Shown here: one piece after another, positions 52,960 to 61,469 of the stretch
Layout: the number at the start of each line of letters is the position of its first letter
Numbering within the stretch: the first letter of the stretch is position 1
Assembly: GCA_963815325.1 (NCBI GenBank)
Contig: CAWFGG010000002.1
Location: 124,001-188,000 of the forward strand
Source of the DNA: JABDII01 sp963815325
GTDB lineage: Bacteria; Gemmatimonadota; Gemmatimonadetes; Gemmatimonadales; GWC2-71-9
Direction: 5' to 3'
DNA: 64,000 nucleotides
Made by a program: the position numbers and the translations under genes
Notes under the pieces: generated by a model
The model's input: the letters and a program-made list of their open reading frames with translations, nothing else
Told to the model about the DNA's origin: nothing
Database searches by the model: none

Positions 52960-54816
52960 TCAACTCTCCAGCCGATCGCGGATGGCGCCCGCGATTTCGG
53001 CAATCTTGAACGGCTTGCCTTGCACCTTGTTGAACCCCTCGGCCGGCACCAGGAACTTGCTCCGGAGCATAGTCACCAGCTGACCCGCGTTCATTTCCGG
53101 AACCAGGATGCGCTCGAACTGCCCCAACAGGGCTCCGAGGTTCCGCGGGAACGGATTCAGGTACCGGAGGTGAATCTGTGAGACGTCGTATCCCGCGGTC
53201 CTCGTCTCTGCAACCGCTTGATAAATGGGCCCATAGGTCGAGCCCCAACCCACCACCAGAAGTTTGCCGCGTTCAGGGCCCTGCTCGACCCGCTGCAGCG
53301 GGATGTCCTCCGCGATGCCGGCGATGCGCTGGGCCCGCGCGTCGGTCATGCGCTGGTGGTTGTCCGCATCATAGGAAATATGTCCCGTCGAGTAGTCCTT
53401 CTCGAGACCGCCGATCCGATGCTCGAGCCCCGGTGTCCCGGGAATGGCCCATGCCCGCGCCAACGTCTCCGAGTGACGGGCGAAGGGTTGGAAGCCCTCG
53501 GGCTCGGTCCGGAAGGTGACTGGAAACTCGGGTACAGCGTCGATGTCGGGCACGCGCCACGGCTCGGCGGCGTTGGTCAGGTAGCCGTCGGTGAGCAGAA
53601 TGACCGGGGTCATGTACTTGGTGGCGATCCGGACGGCCTCGACCGCAACATCGAACCCATCGGTCGGCGTGGCCGCGGCAATCACCGGAATCGGCGCGTC
53701 GCCATTTCGGCCGTACACGGCCTGAAACAGATCCGACTGTTCGGTCTTGGTGGGCATTCCGGTCGAGGGGCCGGCCCGTTGCGAGTTCACTACCACGAGC
53801 GGCAGCTCGACGCTGACCGCCAAGCCGAGCGCTTCGGTCTTGAGCGCGATACCAGGGCCGGAACTCGACGTCACGCCGAGTGCGCCAGCGTAGGAGGCGC
53901 CAATGGCGGAACAGATGGCGGCGATCTCGTCTTCGGCCTGGAAGGTGATCACGCCGTACTGCTTCAGGCCTGCCAGGGTGTGCAGCAACGGCGAGGCCGG
54001 CGTGATCGGATAGGAGCCCAGCATGATCCGAAGCCCCGCCGACTGGGCGCCGACCACGAGCCCCCAGGCGACCGCCTCGTTCCCGGTGACGGTGCGGTAG
54101 AGTCCGGGCTCCAAGTCGGCCCGGTTCACGATCCGCCCGTGGACGAAGCTGGGCATCTCGGCGGTCTCGCCGAACGCGTGTCCTGCGTTCAGGGCGGCAA
54201 TGTTGGCCTGGGCAATCTCGGGGCGTTTGGAGAATTTCTTTTGCAGCCACTCGATGGTGGCGTTTCGGTTGCGGCCGAAGATCCAGAGCATGAGCCCGAG
54301 GGTCCACATGTTCCTCGAGCGCAGGCCCTCCTTGGACGAGACACCGAACTCCTTCACCGCCTCGACGGTGTGCCGCGCGATGTCCAGCTTCAACACCTGG
54401 TAGGGCGCGAGCGTGTCGTCCTCGAGCGGATTGGTCTGGTAGCCCGCCTTTGCCAGGTTCCGCTCGGTGAACGCCGCCGTATCCACCACCACCAGGCCGC
54501 CGGTGCCCAGGTCTTTCAAATTCACCATGAGGGCAGCCGGGTTCATGGCCACCAACACGTTGAGCTCGTCACCCACCGTCCGGACATCGTGCGCCCCGAA
54601 GTGGATTTGGAACGCCGAGACGCCGAACGTTGTGCCGGCCGGCGCGCGGATTTCCGCCGGGAAGTCGGGAAAGGTGATGAGATCGTTGCCGACCAGGGCC
54701 GTCTCGAGCATGAACTGGGTGCCGGTCAGCTGCATCCCATCACCCGAGTCTCCCGCGAAGCGGATGACGATCTCTTCCTGTGTGATACGTTCGGGAGCCT
54801 TGGGTATTGCCGTCAT
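52960..54816 (-). CDS. korA: 2-oxoacid:ferredoxin oxidoreductase, fused gamma-alpha subunit
   Basis: 618 residues. Residues about 1-200 are the gamma domain (VIRFAGDSGDGMQLTGTQF, FPDFPAEIRAPAGTT), then the alpha pyrimidine-binding domain (GSYPITPASPLLHTLA, FQAEDEIAAICSAIGASYAGA, TSSSGPGIALKTEALGLA) and a C-terminal transketolase-like domain (VGWGSTYGPI, EMNAGQLV). The gamma-alpha fusion with separate beta is the common 2-oxoglutarate:ferredoxin form in aerobes with a ferredoxin-linked TCA cycle. It is divergent from dctP. Confidence 0.92.
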   Translation of the reverse strand: MTAIPKAPERITQEEIVIRFAGDSGDGMQLTGTQFMLETALVGNDLITFPDFPAEIRAPAGTTFGVSAFQIHFGAHDVRTVGDELNVLVAMNPAALMVNLKDLGTGGLVVVDTAAFTERNLAKAGYQTNPLEDDTLAPYQVLKLDIARHTVEAVKEFGVSSKEGLRSRNMWTLGLMLWIFGRNRNATIEWLQKKFSKRPEIAQANIAALNAGHAFGETAEMPSFVHGRIVNRADLEPGLYRTVTGNEAVAWGLVVGAQSAGLRIMLGSYPITPASPLLHTLAGLKQYGVITFQAEDEIAAICSAIGASYAGALGVTSSSGPGIALKTEALGLAVSVELPLVVVNSQRAGPSTGMPTKTEQSDLFQAVYGRNGDAPIPVIAAATPTDGFDVAVEAVRIATKYMTPVILLTDGYLTNAAEPWRVPDIDAVPEFPVTFRTEPEGFQPFARHSETLARAWAIPGTPGLEHRIGGLEKDYSTGHISYDADNHQRMTDARAQRIAGIAEDIPLQRVEQGPERGKLLVVGWGSTYGPIYQAVAETRTAGYDVSQIHLRYLNPFPRNLGALLGQFERILVPEMNAGQLVTMLRSKFLVPAEGFNKVQGKPFKIAEIAGAIRDRLES

Positions 54817-55094
54817 GCTGGAATCCGTCGTGGGGTCTTGAACAGTCGCGTTCCCGGTACGGCGCTCCGGCAACAATACCCCGGTTTCCGGGCCGGCGCA
54901 GCAGGAGACGCATATCCTAATCTATTAGTAGGGATTGCCCCATCAAAGCTGGACGAGCTGGCGGTCGGGCCCGGATGGCCCACCGGAGGACCGCTGTGCA
55001 AGGGACTCGGCAACCTCGGAGATGACCAGCTGCGCGATTCCACCGACATGGTCACCTGCTGGAGCCCGAACCGAGCGCGCCCTATATTCGACCC
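54817..55094. other. Divergent intergenic region korA / dctP
   Basis: 278 bases without a gene. TATATT at 55083-55088 sits just 6 bases before the dctP ATG and could be a -10 box for a leaderless transcript, but no good -35 lies at the right distance (TGGAGC). A near-palindrome CCTAATCTATTAG at about 54916-54928 is the only AT-rich patch nearby and might hold the korA promoter. Confidence 0.35.
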
Positions 55095-56261
55095 ATGAAA
55101 CCACCAGCTGAGCCCTCGCCCCAGAATCCCGAGTCGCCCGTGGTCAATCGACGCGACTTCCTTCAGAAATCCGCAGTCGGCGTAACCGCCGCAACCGTCT
55201 TGGCCGGCTGCGGGCCGGGAGCCGAATCGAGTGGCGGGCCCGCCGTTCAGACCCGGCCCCGGGTCGACTGGCGCCTGACGTCGAGCTTCCCGCGCGGCCT
55301 CGATGCGATCTACGGCGCGGCCGAGGTCCTGGCGAACACGCTCGACACGCTGACCGATGGCAGGTTCCGGGTCCGGGTCCACCCGGCCGGTGAGATCGTA
55401 CCGGGGCTTCAAGTCATGGATGCGGTCCAGCAGGGCACCGTCCAGGCCTCACACACCGCGAGCTACTACTTCGTGGGCAAGAGCCCTGCCCTCGCGTTCG
55501 ACGTGGGGGTGCCGTTCGGCTTCACCTCCCGACAGCAAACCGCGTGGCTCGAACAGGGCGGCGGGCTCGAGCTGATGCAGTCGGTCTATGCCGACTTCAA
55601 CATCATTCAGTTTCCCGGCGGCAACACCGGCACCCAGATGGGCGGCTGGTTCAAGCGGGAGATCCACACCGCGGGCGACCTCCGGGGCCTCAAGATGCGA
55701 ATTCCCGGGTTGGGCGGAGCGGTGATGGACCGGCTGGGCGTCACGGTGCAGGTCCTGGCGGGCGGCGACATCTATCCCGCGCTCGAGCGCGGCGCCATCG
55801 ATGCGACCGAGTGGGTGGGCCCGTACGACGATGAGAAATTGGGATTCCACAAGGCGGCCCGGTACTACTACTACCCCGGCTGGTGGGAGCCCGGTCCGTC
55901 CCTGTCGTTCCAGGTCAACAAGGATGCCTGGAACCGCTTGCCGTCGGAGTATAAGGACGCCTTCCGCGCCGCATCCGTCGTGGCCGCCCAGTTCATGCAG
56001 GCACGGTACGACGCCGAGAACCCCGCGGCATTGCGGCGCCTCATCGCGGAGGGTGTGGAGCTACGGCCGTTCTCGGACGACATCATGACCGCCGCCCAGC
56101 GGATCGCGTTCGAGCTGATGGAGGAACACGCGGCACAAGACGCAACCTATCGCCGGGTGTACACCCAGTGGAAGGGGTTTCGTGAGGCGGTGTTCCAGTG
56201 GTTCGGGACGGCGGAACAGGCGTATGCGGCATTCGCATTCGGAGATCGCGGCAAGGGATAG
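55095..56261 (+). CDS. TRAP transporter substrate-binding protein (DctP family)
   Basis: 388 residues. A twin-arginine signal (VNRRDFLQKSAVGVTAATVL) ends in a lipobox Cys (AGCGPG), so it is a Tat-exported lipoprotein. The mature part has the DctP fold (VDWRLTSSFPRGLDAIYGAAE, GEIVPGLQVMDAVQQGTVQ, the central helix ending LKMRIPGLGGAVMDRLG). The signature Arg that binds carboxylates is in MRIPG. It belongs to the group that binds 2-oxo or other monocarboxylates. Its own permease genes dctM and dctQ are encoded on the opposite strand, convergent, which is not the usual order. Confidence 0.9.
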   Translation: MKPPAEPSPQNPESPVVNRRDFLQKSAVGVTAATVLAGCGPGAESSGGPAVQTRPRVDWRLTSSFPRGLDAIYGAAEVLANTLDTLTDGRFRVRVHPAGEIVPGLQVMDAVQQGTVQASHTASYYFVGKSPALAFDVGVPFGFTSRQQTAWLEQGGGLELMQSVYADFNIIQFPGGNTGTQMGGWFKREIHTAGDLRGLKMRIPGLGGAVMDRLGVTVQVLAGGDIYPALERGAIDATEWVGPYDDEKLGFHKAARYYYYPGWWEPGPSLSFQVNKDAWNRLPSEYKDAFRAASVVAAQFMQARYDAENPAALRRLIAEGVELRPFSDDIMTAAQRIAFELMEEHAAQDATYRRVYTQWKGFREAVFQWFGTAEQAYAAFAFGDRGKG

Positions 56262-56335
56262 CGCTATTGGCTAACAGCTATTGGCTATTTGAGGGAGTGG
56301 AGTACGGAGTAGGGAGTTGGTCGGCAGTCGGAATT

Positions 56336-56366
56336 GTCATCCCGAGCGTAGCGAGGGATCTTCTCA
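56336..56366. repeat. CGAGCG-type interspersed repeat
   Basis: GTCATCCCGAGCGTAGCGAG followed by GGATCTTCTCA. Similar words (TCATCCTGAGCG-AAGCGAAGGATCT) are widespread in many bacterial genomes; it occurs once here. Known as dispersed repeats of unclear function. Confidence 0.5.
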
Positions 56367-56389
56367 CCAGTTCCCCGATCGCGGCTCGA

Positions 56390-56440
56390 GTCCGCGGCTG
56401 AAGCCGCGACTCGGCTACTGTCGCTAAAGCGACGGGGGTC
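56390..56440. repeat. Double-hairpin repeat element, copy A
   Basis: Two adjacent small hairpins, CGCGGCT-GA-AGCCGCG and GTCGCT-AA-AGCGAC, joined by ACTCGGCTACT. Copy B at 59978-60029 has the same layout, and the base difference in hairpin 1 is compensated (G-C becomes T-A), so the fold is conserved. Confidence 0.65.
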
Positions 56441-56558
56441 ACTTCCCTCTCAACCGCTGCACCCGCCTCCTTACTCCTCACTCCTCACTCCTCACTCCTC
56501 CCTCTTCGCGCCTGTCATACTCCCTACTCCCTGCTCCCTGCTCCCTACTCCCCTCATT

Positions 56559-57882
56559 TCACCCCACCAACCCCGTCACCAGGCCCGGGAACAGGATGAT
56601 CAGCCCCAGGCCGATCAGCTGGATCAGGATGAACGGGATCACCGCCCGGTAGATCTGCCTGGTCGTGACCTCGGGCGGTGCGACGCCTCTCAAGTAGAAC
56701 AAGGCGAAGCCGAACGGCGGGGTCAGGAACGAGGTCTGGAGGTTCATGCCGATCATGACGCCGAACCAGACCAGATCGACGCCGAGTGCGGCGGCGGCGG
56801 GCACCAGGAGCGGGATGATGATGAAGGCGATCTCGAAGAAGTCGAGGAAGAAGCCCAGGACGAAGATCACCAGATTGGTAACGAGGAGGAGCCCGATCTT
56901 CCCGCCGGGCAGATTGGTGAGGAGTTGCTCGATCCACACGTCGCCGTAAAGCCCCCGGAACACGAGCGAGAAGGCGGTGGACCCGATCAGCAGGAACACC
57001 ACCATGGTGGTGAGCCGGGTGGTGTAGTTGGCCGCCTCTCCCACGATTTTCCATGACAGCCGGCGGTGGGCCAAGGCGAGCAGCATGGCCCCGACCGCGC
57101 CGAGCGCGCCGGCCTCCGTGGGAGTCGCGACTCCGGCGAAGATGCCGCCGAGGACGAGGAGGATGAGCACGAGCGGCGGCACCATTACCAACATCACCTG
57201 CTTCAGCAACACGCAGGCCGCCGACGTCGCGCACCTCGATCGGCAGCGCCGGCGCCGCGGCCGGCCGCACGATGGCGACCCCGATCGCGTAGAGGGCGTA
57301 GAGCCCGGCCAGCATGAGACCGGGCACCAGGCCGCCGACGAAGAGATCGCCCACCGAAATGCCCATCTGGTCGGCCAGCACGACGAGCACCACACTCGGC
57401 GGGATGATCTGCCCCAGGGTGCCCGAGGCCAGGATGACGCCGCAGGAGAGTTCGGTCTGGTAGCCGTAGCGCAGCATGACCGGCAGCGAGATGACGCCCA
57501 TGGCCACGACGGAGGCTCCTACAACGCCGGTGGCCGCGGCGAGCAGCGCGCCCACAAAGACCACCGCGAGCGCCAACCCGCCGCGGAGCGGCCCGAACAG
57601 CTTGCCGATGGTGGTGAGCAGGTCTTCGGCCAATCGCGCCCGCTCGAGCACGATCCCCATGAAGATGAAAAAGGGCACCGCGAGCAGGACGTAATTCGAC
57701 ATGATCCCGAAGATGCGCTCGGGCAGGGCGAACATGAGGTGCCAGTCGAAGTACCCCGTCTCAACGCCGATGAAGGCGAAGATGAGCGCCGTGCCGGCCA
57801 GCGCGAAGGCCACCGGGTAGCCGGTGAAGATGAGGATGAGCGCCGCCACGAACATGAGCGGTCCCAGCCAGTCGCCGCTCAT
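56559..57882 (-). pseudogene. dctM: TRAP transporter large permease DctM, one frameshift
   Basis: Reading continues from 57882 to about 57210, then shifts by one to 56559; joined it is about 440 residues with the family length and about 12 membrane segments. Features: IFTGYPVAFALAGTALIFAF, LERARLAEDLLTTIGKLFGPLRGGLA, GIIPPS-like QIIPPSVVLVVLADQ, TPTEAGALGAVGA and LTPPFGFALFYLRG. It forms the Na+-dependent transport channel for the dctP-bound acid. It begins at the stop of dctQ. The break lies in a GGCGGCCTGCGTG tract and may be an assembly error. Confidence 0.85.
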
Positions 57883-58444
57883 ACCATTCCCTCATGCGTC
57901 GGTAGGCCGGCGCGGTGCCTCTCCCAGTGGCTCCGCGCAGCTTGGCAATCTCCTTGATCAGCTCTGACACACCCTGAAGCAGCAGCAACGCGAGGCCAAG
58001 CAGGATGACCGCCTTCAGCGGGTAGCGCGGCAGGCCACCCGGATCGGGCGATGCCTCGTGCACTGCCCAGGAATTCCGCACTGCGGGCCAGCTCAGCCAG
58101 ATCGCGAATACCGTGAACGGAATGAGGAACAGAACGGTGCCCAGGATGTTGATCCATGCGCGCCACTTGGCCGAGAGCCGGCTCGACAAGACGTCGACCC
58201 GGACGTGGGCGTCCTGTTTCAGGGCGTAGGCCGCCCCGAGCAGGAACAGCACGCTGAACAGGTACCACTGGAGTTCGAGGTAGACGTTGGAGCTCAGATT
58301 GGCGCCGAGGAACCGGCCGAGGTAGCGGGCGACGGCGTTATAGGCGCCGATCAGCACCATGAGCACCACCAGCCACGACACCATCGTGCCGATCTTGTCG
58401 GTCAGGCGGTCGATAGCTCTGGCAACGGCGAGCCAACGCTGCAT
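57879..58444 (-). pseudogene. dctQ: TRAP transporter small permease DctQ, probable frameshift
   Basis: About 188 residues with four membrane segments (VSWLVVLMVLIGAYNAVAR, YLFSVLFLLGAAYALKQDAHVRVD, INILGTVLFLIPFTVFAIWL, AVILLGLALLLLQGVSELIK). The undisturbed frame runs far into dctM; a one-base change near 57940 gives the expected short end PTHEGMV that overlaps the dctM start by ATGA. So a frameshift is likely. ALKQDAHVRVDV is the typical DctQ signature. Confidence 0.75.
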
Positions 58445-58486
58445 CGCGACAAATCCCTCGTGAGCGGCTGAGTGCTGGGGTGCCGG

Positions 58487-58663
58487 TTAGTCGGCCGGCT
58501 CGGACTCGTCGGCACCGTGCCAACGGCGCAAGACAATCCGCGCCACGACGGCCAGCCCGAGAACGACCATCGCGGCCCAGATCACGTAGCGGTTTTCCGT
58601 CGCGACACCCACGACGGCGAGCGCCATCCCCGCCATCGAGAGCCCGTACTTGGCCCGCGTCAT
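58487..58663 (-). CDS. Small membrane protein, 58 residues
   Basis: 58 residues: MTRAKYGLSMAGMALAVVGV, a second helix VIWAAMVVLGLAVVARIVLR, and an acidic end ADESEPAD. It starts within the stop codon of the hydratase gene (ATGA) and so is co-translated with it. It is not close to a known family. The overlap and clean reading frame support it as real. Confidence 0.55.
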   Translation of the reverse strand: MTRAKYGLSMAGMALAVVGVATENRYVIWAAMVVLGLAVVARIVLRRWHGADESEPAD

Positions 58664-59421
58664 GACTCGAGGAATCCCTCGATCGCGCGACGGAAGTCCG
58701 GTGTGTTCCGGGCCAGCGCGTTGATCCGGGCACCAAGGGCGACCCCGTCCGCAAAGGAGAGACCGTCCAACTCGTAGAGCTGCTGTTTGGTGAACGCCAG
58801 GGCCGACGCGCTGCTCGCCGCCATGGTGCGGAGCACGGCGCCGGTCTTCTCCTCATACCCCTCGTCGGGGAGCACCCGGGAGACCAGGCCCATCGCATGA
58901 GCCTCGGACGCGGATACCAGCCGCCCGGTCGCGGCAAGGTCGAACGCCTGCTTTTCGCCGACCGCGCGCCGGAGCATGGTCATGACCATGGCGGGCACGA
59001 AGCCGCGCTGGATTTCCGGATAGCCGAAGGTGCCACTCTCCGAGGCCAGCACCAGATCGCACGCGGTCGCGAGGCCGCAGCCGCCGGCCAGGGTGCGCCC
59101 GTGCGTCACCGCGACCACCGGCTTCGGAAGCGTCCGAAGCTTGATGAACAGCGACCCCAAGTGCATCGCGTCCGCTTCGTTCCGGGCGGGCGACTGGTCG
59201 GCGGTCGCGAGCAGCTCCTCGAGGTCGAGTCCGGCGCAGAAGTCCTTGCCGGCACCTCGAAGCGCCACCACGCGGACATCGGCGCTCAAGTCGGCGTGCT
59301 CCACCGCCTCGTGCAGCGCATCGATCATGGCTCGGCTCAGGGCGTTCCGCTTGTCCGGCCGGTTCAGGGTCAGGGCATAGACGCCTCTGTCGAGCTGCTG
59401 AAGGAGGGTATCAGATGGCAT
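58660..59421 (-). CDS. Enoyl-CoA hydratase/isomerase family protein
   Basis: 253 residues, crotonase fold: LTLNRPDKRNALS, oxyanion FCAGLDL, TLAGGCGLATACDLVLA (first Glu replaced by Gly), FGYPEIQRGFVPAMVMTML (second Glu present). This looks like the methylglutaconyl-CoA or isohexenylglutaconyl-CoA hydratase subfamily, as expected beside AtuA-type proteins, whose pathway uses AtuE. It overlaps the small membrane gene and lies 3 bases after the AtuA C-domain gene. Confidence 0.83.
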   Translation of the reverse strand: MPSDTLLQQLDRGVYALTLNRPDKRNALSRAMIDALHEAVEHADLSADVRVVALRGAGKDFCAGLDLEELLATADQSPARNEADAMHLGSLFIKLRTLPKPVVAVTHGRTLAGGCGLATACDLVLASESGTFGYPEIQRGFVPAMVMTMLRRAVGEKQAFDLAATGRLVSASEAHAMGLVSRVLPDEGYEEKTGAVLRTMAASSASALAFTKQQLYELDGLSFADGVALGARINALARNTPDFRRAIEGFLES

Positions 59422-59424
59422 GGG

Positions 59425-59817
59425 TCACCTGTGTTTCCGGGCAGAGCGGCCGGCGGACGGCACGACTCGCCGCGCCAGGCTCGCCGGCACGGGGATGGAC
59501 ATGCGGAGAAGCGCGGTCGAGAAGACCTTGCCCTGGGCGTCGGTCTTGAGCGAAAGGGTACCGCCGCCGTCGAGCGCCTCATGGAGCAGGAAATTCAAGG
59601 CCATGAGGTTGGGAAGCTCGTGCCGCTCCACGCCACCCACCATGCCCTTAAAGTGTCGCTTGACCCGAGCAACGGTAACCTCTTTAACCAGAAGCGGATA
59701 GAACTCAGGCTCGAGCGCGATGAGGCCGACGTTGGCGGTATCGCCCTTGTCGCCGGAGCGGGCGTGCGCCAAGTAGCGGAGTTGAACGAGGGTGCTGGAC
59801 GATTTCTTAGTGGCCAT
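59425..59817 (-). CDS. AtuA-like C-terminal domain protein (DUF1446 partner)
   Basis: 130 residues: LVQLRYLAHARSGDKGDTANVGLIAL, VARVKRHFKGMVGGVERHELPNLMALNFLLHEALDGGG. This matches the ferredoxin-fold C-terminal domain that is fused to AtuA in many genomes and is separate here. It presumably works with the large AtuA-like protein encoded at 60099-61469, from which it is separated by 281 bases of repeats. Confidence 0.8.
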   Translation of the reverse strand: MATKKSSSTLVQLRYLAHARSGDKGDTANVGLIALEPEFYPLLVKEVTVARVKRHFKGMVGGVERHELPNLMALNFLLHEALDGGGTLSLKTDAQGKVFSTALLRMSIPVPASLARRVVPSAGRSARKHR

Positions 59818-60098
59818 AGAGGGTGCGTTGCTGGTTAGTAGGTAGTAGTTGGTAGTTAGTAGTCTGTAGGCAGTAGCTGTTTGGCTATTGGTCCGTGAGG
59901 GTAAGCCATCGGCCTCCTCAGTCCATTCTCCTCACTCTTCCCGCCTTCCCGTCTTTCCGCCCTCTCACGCCTCACCGGTCCTCGGCTAAAGCCGAGACTC
60001 GGCGGCTGTCGCTAAAGCGACGGGGGCTCTGGCGCATATGCCCTTATTCCACTCCTTACTCCTCGCGCCTCACGCCCCACCCACTACACCCCTACATC
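59818..60098. repeat. Repeat-filled gap between the two AtuA genes
   Basis: 281 bases with TAGTAGG/GTAGTTGG tracts (59828-59880), a TTTGGCTATTGG word, TCCTCACTCTTCCC units, the double-hairpin copy B (59978-60029) and CTCCTTACTCC units to 60095. The composition closely mirrors 56262-56553. No gene seen. Confidence 0.6.
59978..60029. repeat. Double-hairpin repeat element, copy B
   Basis: CTCGGCT-AA-AGCCGAG and GTCGCT-AA-AGCGAC joined by ACTCGGCGGCT, 52 bases, same orientation as copy A at 56390-56440. The first hairpin differs from copy A by a compensated pair. Confidence 0.65.
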
Positions 60099-61469
60099 CT
60101 ATTCGACAATCTCCACCCTCACATGGGGCTCAATCACGGTTCGGTCGATGAGCGCCGGCCAGTACGCCACGAGTTCCTGCACCGCGGGCCGCCCGCCCGC
60201 GAATCCGGTCACGCTGGGTGGTCCGGTGAGCACCAGCGGGGCGATCTCGCGGGTGAAGCGCTCGACCGGCTCCCGGGCTCGGGCACGCACGCCAATCCGG
60301 AGCTCCACCTCGGCGATGTCCGGATCGGGCGGCCCGGCGAGCCGGCCGTGCGTCGCATCTACGCCTACATATTCGGTCAAGATCTCTTCGAACTCGAGTC
60401 CGAGGTCCTGGAGGCGGCGGCGCAGGATCCGGTCGGCTGCCTTGGCCTTGTCATACGCTTCCGGCCACGAATAGACCAGCGTCCCCACGGCCTTGTAGCC
60501 ATAGAAGTATGCGATCGAAACCTTGAGGCTGTCGGTCTTGGGCCGGCCCGTGATCCCGGACACCCGAACCCGGTTCTTCCCGGCCTGCGCGAGCTGAATG
60601 GTCGTGAAGTCGGCAACGCCGTCAGGCGTGATGTAAGTGTGGGGATCGCCCATCTCGTAGAGCAGCTGCTCCGTCACGGAGGCGACCGATACGATGCCAC
60701 CCGTCCCCTTATGCTTGGTCACCACGAAGGTCCCGTCCGGCGATGCCTCCACGATCGGGAAGCCCGGGTCGGCCATGCCGGGCACGGTATGCCAGTCTTT
60801 GAGCAGGTTGCCGCCGGAGGCCTGGGCGCCGCACTCGATGATGTGCCCGGCAATAGTGCCCGCGGCGACCTTGTCCCAGTCGGCGGGATCCCAGCCGAAC
60901 TCGAAGAACATCGGCGCCAGGGTGAGGCCGGTGTCGGTCACCCGGCCGGTCACAATGACATCGGCGCCGCCCGCCAACGCTTCGACCATCGGTTCCATTC
61001 CGAGGTAGGCGTTGGCCGACACGACCTGGTCGCGCACCTCCGATAACGGCCTTCCGGTGTCGAGGTTGGTGAGCAGATGGCCATTGGCCAGCAACTCGTC
61101 CAGCCTCGGCAGGATGTCGTCTCCCGTTACCAAGCCTAGGCGGACCTTGCCACGCACGCCGAGCCGGTCGGCGCCCTCCAAGACGCCCTCGACGCAGCCG
61201 CGGGGGTTCACGCCGCCGGCGTTGGAGATCACCTTGAACTTGCCCGCCGCAATGTCCGGCAGGAGACGCTCCATGAGCGGCACGAAATCGCGGGCATAGC
61301 CGCGAGTGGGATCGCGCGATTTCTGTTTCTGCATGATGGACATGGTGACTTCGGCCAGGTAGTCCATCATGAGGTAATCGATAGGCCCGCCCTCGGCCTG
61401 GCGCACCGGCGCCTCGAGCCAGTCACCCCAGAAGCCCTGCCCCGACGCAATGCGGACGATCTTCGTCAT
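60099..61469 (-). CDS. AtuA-like acyclic terpene utilisation protein (DUF1446)
   Basis: 456 residues with the DUF1446 pattern: VRIASGQGFWGDWLEAP, DYLMMDYLAEVTMSIM, FKVISNAGGVNPRGC and VIVTGRVTDTGLTLAP. AtuA-family proteins are needed for acyclic terpene (citronellol, geraniol) and leucine/isovalerate catabolism, but their catalytic role is not defined. The C-terminal domain is encoded separately at 59425-59817, followed by a hydratase. It starts inside the stop of the upstream protease gene (ATGA), an unexpected partner. Confidence 0.87.
   Translation of the reverse strand: MTKIVRIASGQGFWGDWLEAPVRQAEGGPIDYLMMDYLAEVTMSIMQKQKSRDPTRGYARDFVPLMERLLPDIAAGKFKVISNAGGVNPRGCVEGVLEGADRLGVRGKVRLGLVTGDDILPRLDELLANGHLLTNLDTGRPLSEVRDQVVSANAYLGMEPMVEALAGGADVIVTGRVTDTGLTLAPMFFEFGWDPADWDKVAAGTIAGHIIECGAQASGGNLLKDWHTVPGMADPGFPIVEASPDGTFVVTKHKGTGGIVSVASVTEQLLYEMGDPHTYITPDGVADFTTIQLAQAGKNRVRVSGITGRPKTDSLKVSIAYFYGYKAVGTLVYSWPEAYDKAKAADRILRRRLQDLGLEFEEILTEYVGVDATHGRLAGPPDPDIAEVELRIGVRARAREPVERFTREIAPLVLTGPPSVTGFAGGRPAVQELVAYWPALIDRTVIEPHVRVEIVE

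Larger units (their letters stand above)
56262..56553. repeat. Repeat-filled convergent intergenic region
   Basis: Between dctP and dctM stops: GCTATTGG words (56264-56288), GGAGTACGG/GGGAGT tracts (56284-56322), an interspersed repeat at 56336-56366, a double-hairpin element at 56390-56440, and about nine ACTCCTC/CTCCCTA units (56459-56553). No gene. The structure is mirrored at 59818-60098. Confidence 0.6.

Noticed and set aside
56336..56540. Possible CRISPR-like array in the repeat-filled gap
   Set aside because: Units are short, degenerate and lack regular spacers; no cas genes.
57761..57880. An extended DctQ of 227 residues reading into dctM
   Set aside because: Would overlap dctM by about 120 bases; a one-base shift gives the normal short end with an ATGA junction.
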